62,932 nt of DNA from Hyphococcus sp. (lineage in GTDB: Bacteria > Pseudomonadota > Alphaproteobacteria > Caulobacterales > Parvularculaceae): positions 1 to 62,932 of the forward strand of contig BQJG01000009.1 in the NCBI GenBank assembly GCA_021604585.1, written 5' to 3'. A program made the translations under genes and the position numbers. Numbering within the stretch: the first letter of the stretch is position 1; each line of letters opens with the position of its first letter. Of the stretch, positions 60,188-62,932 are shown one piece after another. The notes under the pieces were generated by a model, which saw only the letters and a list, made by a program, of their open reading frames with translations, was not told the origin of the DNA and made no database searches.

Positions 60188-60350
60188 GGTTTCCTCCAGG
60201 AAAGTCAAATAAGCCGTACGCCGTTTTTTGAGTCTTCTAAGAGGCGGCGTGTCAGCCTTGGGTCAGCATTCGCTTGAGTACACTGGACAGTTTACCTCAA
60301 AATTGTCAAGATTCTCTTATGCGATTTGGCAGAAACCGCCAGAAATTCGA

Positions 60351-60770
60351 TTAATTCTTCTTATCCAGCGGCACGCCGTAAAGTTCGAGCCGGTGATCAA
60401 CGAGCTTGTAGCCATATTTCTCGGCGATGCGCTTTTGCAGCGCCTCGATCTCTTCATTGACGAACTCGATAACCTCGCCTGAACGCAGATCGATGAGATG
60501 GTCGTGATGGGCTTCCGTCGCCTCTTCGTAGCGCGCGCGGCCATCCTGAAAGTCGTGGCGCTCAACGACGCCCGCTTCTTCAAACAGGCGCATGGTCCGG
60601 TAAACCGTGGCGATGGAAATATTGGCGTCAATTTCCGTGGCGCGGCGATGGATTTCTTCCACATCCGGGTGATCCTCAGCGCCAGACAGAACGCGCGCGA
60701 TCACGCGGCGCTGCTCCGTCATTCGCATGCCTTTTTCAACACAGATTTGTTCGAGTCTATCCATGGTCAT
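60351..60770 (-). CDS. fur: Fur-family metalloregulator
   Basis: A 139-aa metal-dependent repressor. The winged helix (about 12-80) has ISIATVYRTMRLFEEAGVVE as its recognition helix region. The metal-binding HHDH (88-91) is present, but the usual CxxC that follows is replaced by LIDLRSGEVIEF, as in alphaproteobacterial Fur/Mur. Whether it answers to iron or manganese cannot be read. It follows rimI. Confidence 0.9.
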   Translation of the reverse strand: MTMDRLEQICVEKGMRMTEQRRVIARVLSGAEDHPDVEEIHRRATEIDANISIATVYRTMRLFEEAGVVERHDFQDGRARYEEATEAHHDHLIDLRSGEVIEFVNEEIEALQKRIAEKYGYKLVDHRLELYGVPLDKKN

Positions 60771-60851
60771 ATCCAGCTATTCCGAGTTGCGCCGACCTTT
60801 ATTGACGGACACGCGCCGCCATGCAACTCGAAAGCGAAATCGTCGCCGACG

Positions 60852-61310
60852 CTACAAGCTTAGCGCCATCACCCGGGCGTCGGCGCCATCGGCGTAATAA
60901 CTTTTGCGTGTTCCCACATCGCGAAATCCGGCCCGTTGATAGAGCGCCAATCCAGCCTCGTTGCGAGCGCTGACTTCCAGAAAAATACGGTGGGCGCCGC
61001 CCGCCCGGGCGGCGTCGATCATCGCCTCCAGCAAAGCAGCGCCGAGCCCGCGCCGCCGGGCTGTGTTCGCCGTTCCAAGTGTCAGAATTTCCGCCTCCTC
61101 GCCAAGGTCGCGCCAAAGCGCGAATCCGGTGGGTGAATTTTCATCCGCGCCGCCCAGCAAGATTGTCACGCGCGACGCGACAAAACTCGCCCGCACGCTG
61201 TCCGCGCCCCAGCTTTTCTCGCCAAAGGCGAGGGCTTCCAACCGTACGAGAGTCTCGGCGTCGGCTTGGCTCGCTTGCCAGATCCGCCAGTGGTCGCCTG
61301 CATCTCTCAC
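60852..61310 (-). CDS. rimI: Ribosomal protein alanine N-acetyltransferase RimI
   Basis: A 152-aa GNAT enzyme, in E. coli acetylating S18 and other proteins. The acetyl-CoA motif is NTARRRGLGAALLEAMI; the LEVSARNEAGLALYQRAGF block is standard. Start is GTG 61310, overlapping the tsaB stop as GTGA; the longer frame to 61469 is antisense to nothing conserved and lies inside tsaB. Confidence 0.9.
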   Translation of the reverse strand: MRDAGDHWRIWQASQADAETLVRLEALAFGEKSWGADSVRASFVASRVTILLGGADENSPTGFALWRDLGEEAEILTLGTANTARRRGLGAALLEAMIDAARAGGAHRIFLEVSARNEAGLALYQRAGFRDVGTRKSYYADGADARVMALSL

Positions 61311-61984
61311 GATAATGGCACGCTGTCGAAAGGCCCCGGCTTGCCCGGCTTGGCGTCCGGAGCCCGCAGATAAAGCGGAGCCGGCGGGCCGTCCGGCGAA
61401 GGCGCCGCAGCGGCGATGCGCGCAACAACCTTGGCGTCGATCTCGACCAGAGCGTCTGCGACAGTCCACCCCGAAGGCGCGCCCGCCAGCAGCGCCGCTC
61501 CCGTCCCGATCAGCGACACCGGCGAACCTTCGGCCCCAACCATCAATTTATTCAACGCTTCTTTCGGAGCCGCAACGAATGGCCCCACAAGAACTTCGCC
61601 GCTCGCCCTGTGCAAACCTGCGTAGACTTGCCCGCGACGCGCGTCGATCACCGGCGCGATTAGCCCAGCCGCCCTAGCTCCAGCGGCTAGGCTGGCGAGG
61701 CTGGTGATTCCCACAATTGGCAGGCCGGTTCCGACCCCGAGTCCGCGCGCAAAGGCGAGCGCCACGCGAACTCCGGTGAAACCGCCCGGGCCGACCACCA
61801 CGCCGACCCGGTCGAGATCGCAGATCGACACCCCAGCCTTGGCGAGCGCCACCGCCGCCATCGGGGCGAGATGCTCGGCATGACCGCGCTCCATGTCAGC
61901 GGATTCATCCGCCAACACTTCGTCACCCCTTAGAATAGCGACTGAGCAGCGCTGCAACGCCGTATCGAGAGCCATGATCAACAT
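61307..61984 (-). CDS. tsaB: tRNA threonylcarbamoyladenosine biosynthesis protein TsaB
   Basis: A 225-aa ASKHA-fold protein needed with TsaD and TsaE for t6A37. LALDT-type start (MALDTALQRCSVAI), HAEHLAPMAAVAL, GPGGFTGVRVALAFARGL and DARRGQVYAGLH are diagnostic. ATG 61984 or 61975 start the protein. It is divergent from the amidase gene. Confidence 0.93.
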   Translation of the reverse strand: MLIMALDTALQRCSVAILRGDEVLADESADMERGHAEHLAPMAAVALAKAGVSICDLDRVGVVVGPGGFTGVRVALAFARGLGVGTGLPIVGITSLASLAAGARAAGLIAPVIDARRGQVYAGLHRASGEVLVGPFVAAPKEALNKLMVGAEGSPVSLIGTGAALLAGAPSGWTVADALVEIDAKVVARIAAAAPSPDGPPAPLYLRAPDAKPGKPGPFDSVPLS

Positions 61985-62057
61985 GGCTGCTTACCTACGA
62001 CAGCGCGGCGCAGACGCAAAACCCAATCCACACCCCTCACCGACGAAGGAGGCCCTT

Positions 62058-62642
62058 ATGGCCGATCCGAGAAGTTTCCAATTCGACCTCCCTGCCGATC
62101 ACCGCCCGGCGCCGATCGCCTTGAAGGAGGAAATTCACGCCCGCGCATGGGCGGCGGCGCCGGGATGCGCCTCATTGCGCGGCGCCGATCCGCGCGCTGC
62201 AGTGCAAGTGATCGTCATTCATGCGACCGCCGGCGCCACCAGCAATGGCGCAGTCTCGGTCATGGAGGAAGGGCGCGCCAGTTTCCACTGGGTTGTTCCG
62301 GGTAAGGACGAAGAAGCGCATGGACGCCATGTCTGGGCGACCTGCCCAGAACGCCTCGCTGCATGGCACGTGCGCAAATCCTGTGCTCATCCTGAAATTT
62401 GCGCAGGGGCGAATAGCCTCAACCGCACATCGCTCGGTATTGAAATCGTCAACCGGCAAAATGGCGAAGATCTGTTTTCTATTGAACAGATCGAAGCCGC
62501 AGCAAAAATTGTCAGATATGCCTGGGCGAAATATCCGAACCTCGTTCACGTGGTCAGTCACGCCCGGCTCGATCCGGAGCGGCGCACCGACCCCGGCCCG
62601 GATTTTCCGTGGGAGACGTTTCAATCGCTTGTGCTGGACTAG
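62058..62642 (+). CDS. N-acetylmuramoyl-L-alanine amidase (Amidase_2, AmpD-like)
   Basis: A 194-aa zinc amidase domain. The ligands are His55 (IVIHATAG), His168 (VSHARLDP) and Asp178 (RRTDPGPDF). There is no signal peptide, so it is probably cytoplasmic, like AmpD, and could recycle 1,6-anhydro-muropeptides; but the GNAxSVMEEGRASFHWVV block also resembles other Amidase_2 enzymes. AAGGAGG precedes the ATG. The window carries a beta-lactamase but no AmpR is seen near it. Confidence 0.82.
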   Translation: MADPRSFQFDLPADHRPAPIALKEEIHARAWAAAPGCASLRGADPRAAVQVIVIHATAGATSNGAVSVMEEGRASFHWVVPGKDEEAHGRHVWATCPERLAAWHVRKSCAHPEICAGANSLNRTSLGIEIVNRQNGEDLFSIEQIEAAAKIVRYAWAKYPNLVHVVSHARLDPERRTDPGPDFPWETFQSLVLD

Positions 62643-62932
62643 GGGCGCCGCGCCACAAACAAGGTCTGTCCGAAAAACTCGGTCGGGCCTTCGAGAATCT
62701 CCCAGCCGCGAAACAAATGACCGCGTAAATACGCTTCGGGATGATAGGCCACGTAAGTGCGCGAGCCCTCTTTGACGCGGCCGCGCACGACCAGCTCGCC
62801 TCGGTCGAACTGCGCCTGTTCGTCGGGCAGGAGTTGGCCGGGCGCCGGATTCATGTGGAAAGCGCCGATAAACACCCCGCCCGGCGCCAGCACCCGGGCG
62901 ATCTCGGCGATCCATGCATCATGCGCTTCCGC
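62639..62932 (-). CDS. Class I SAM-dependent methyltransferase, C-terminal part (runs off the window)
   Basis: The last 97 residues of a methyltransferase; the 5' part lies beyond the window edge. ARVLAPGGVFIGAFHM is motif III of class I methyltransferases. The closing GWEILEGPTEFFGQTLFVARRP resembles C-terminal strands of UbiE-like enzymes. Its stop overlaps that of the amidase gene by four bases. Substrate unknown. Confidence 0.8.
   Translation of the reverse strand, partial: AEAHDAWIAEIARVLAPGGVFIGAFHMNPAPGQLLPDEQAQFDRGELVVRGRVKEGSRTYVAYHPEAYLRGHLFRGWEILEGPTEFFGQTLFVARRP

Noticed and set aside
61893..62057. N-terminal extension of the amidase to 61893
   Set aside because: It overlaps the divergent tsaB start and lacks a ribosome-binding site, whereas ATG 62058 has AAGGAGG.

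Overview
The window looks like chromosomal DNA of a GC-rich alphaproteobacterium. The gene orders miaB-phoH-ybeY-corC-lnt-(XRE regulator)-metK-trmB, rimP-nusA-ylxR-infB, fabA-fabB-fabI and tsaB-rimI-fur are typical of that class. A perfect CtrA box (TTAA-N7-TTAA) suggests a Caulobacter-type cell-cycle circuit. Many envelope lipoproteins, DUF885 and S10 peptidases, a CE15-type esterase and a B1 metallo-beta-lactamase suggest a Hyphomonadaceae- or Parvularculaceae-like aquatic heterotroph, but the genus cannot be read from sequence alone. I saw no tRNA, rRNA, CRISPR array, IS element or prophage.

Layout. 1-6.2 kb: secreted peptidases (DUF885, M20), an exported unknown, then arfB followed by two 2-oxoglutarate oxygenases. 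6.3-10.0 kb: DUF1244, rlmN, a GFA-family protein and an MFS transporter. 10.0-11.45 kb: a leftward cassette of two translationally coupled small-protein genes, DUF2975 and an XRE regulator. It has a long structured leader, repeated CGATA boxes and an opposing intrinsic terminator. 11.45-18.9 kb: rdgB, a metallo-beta-lactamase with NDM-like motifs, and hemW in one overlapping operon, then DUF2721-moeB, a YceI lipoprotein, methyltransferase and dehydrogenase genes, and an SH3 protein behind the CtrA box. 19-22 kb: fabA-fabB-(small membrane protein)-fabI. 22-27.4 kb: DUF5694, a beta-propeller lipoprotein overlapping an S10 carboxypeptidase, and a second DUF885 protein.

27.5-43.6 kb holds the leftward transcription/translation cluster rimP-nusA-ylxR-infB-...-rbfA-...-truB-...-rpsO-...-pnp. 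It is interrupted by accessory genes: a GNAT enzyme, two GT61-like glycosyltransferases, an exported methyltransferase, a YbjN-like protein, a gluconolactonase-like lipoprotein and an SDR between rpsO and pnp. Three RNA-level features stand out here: a promoter followed at once by an intrinsic terminator before rimP, a three-arm alternative hairpin at the rpsO/SDR junction, and a ylxR gene that seems to start at CTG inside nusA. 43.8-48.7 kb: a GT2 glycosyltransferase, a protein with a VPLPA-CTERM-like tail, DUF2937, a CE15 esterase lipoprotein, trmB and a small secreted protein. 48.9-56.5 kb: YjbR, metK, a PhrR/PraR-like XRE regulator, lnt, corC, ybeY, phoH, miaB. 56.6-62.9 kb: DUF1223, proline iminopeptidase, a diiron ferritin-like protein, fur, rimI, tsaB, an amidase and a partial methyltransferase.

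The most rewarding places to look are the MBL inside rdgB-hemW, the small-protein/DUF2975/XRE cassette with a possible antisense RNA, and the riboregulatory structures before rimP and between rpsO and the SDR. Promoter, operator and RNA-structure calls were made by eye and are inference.
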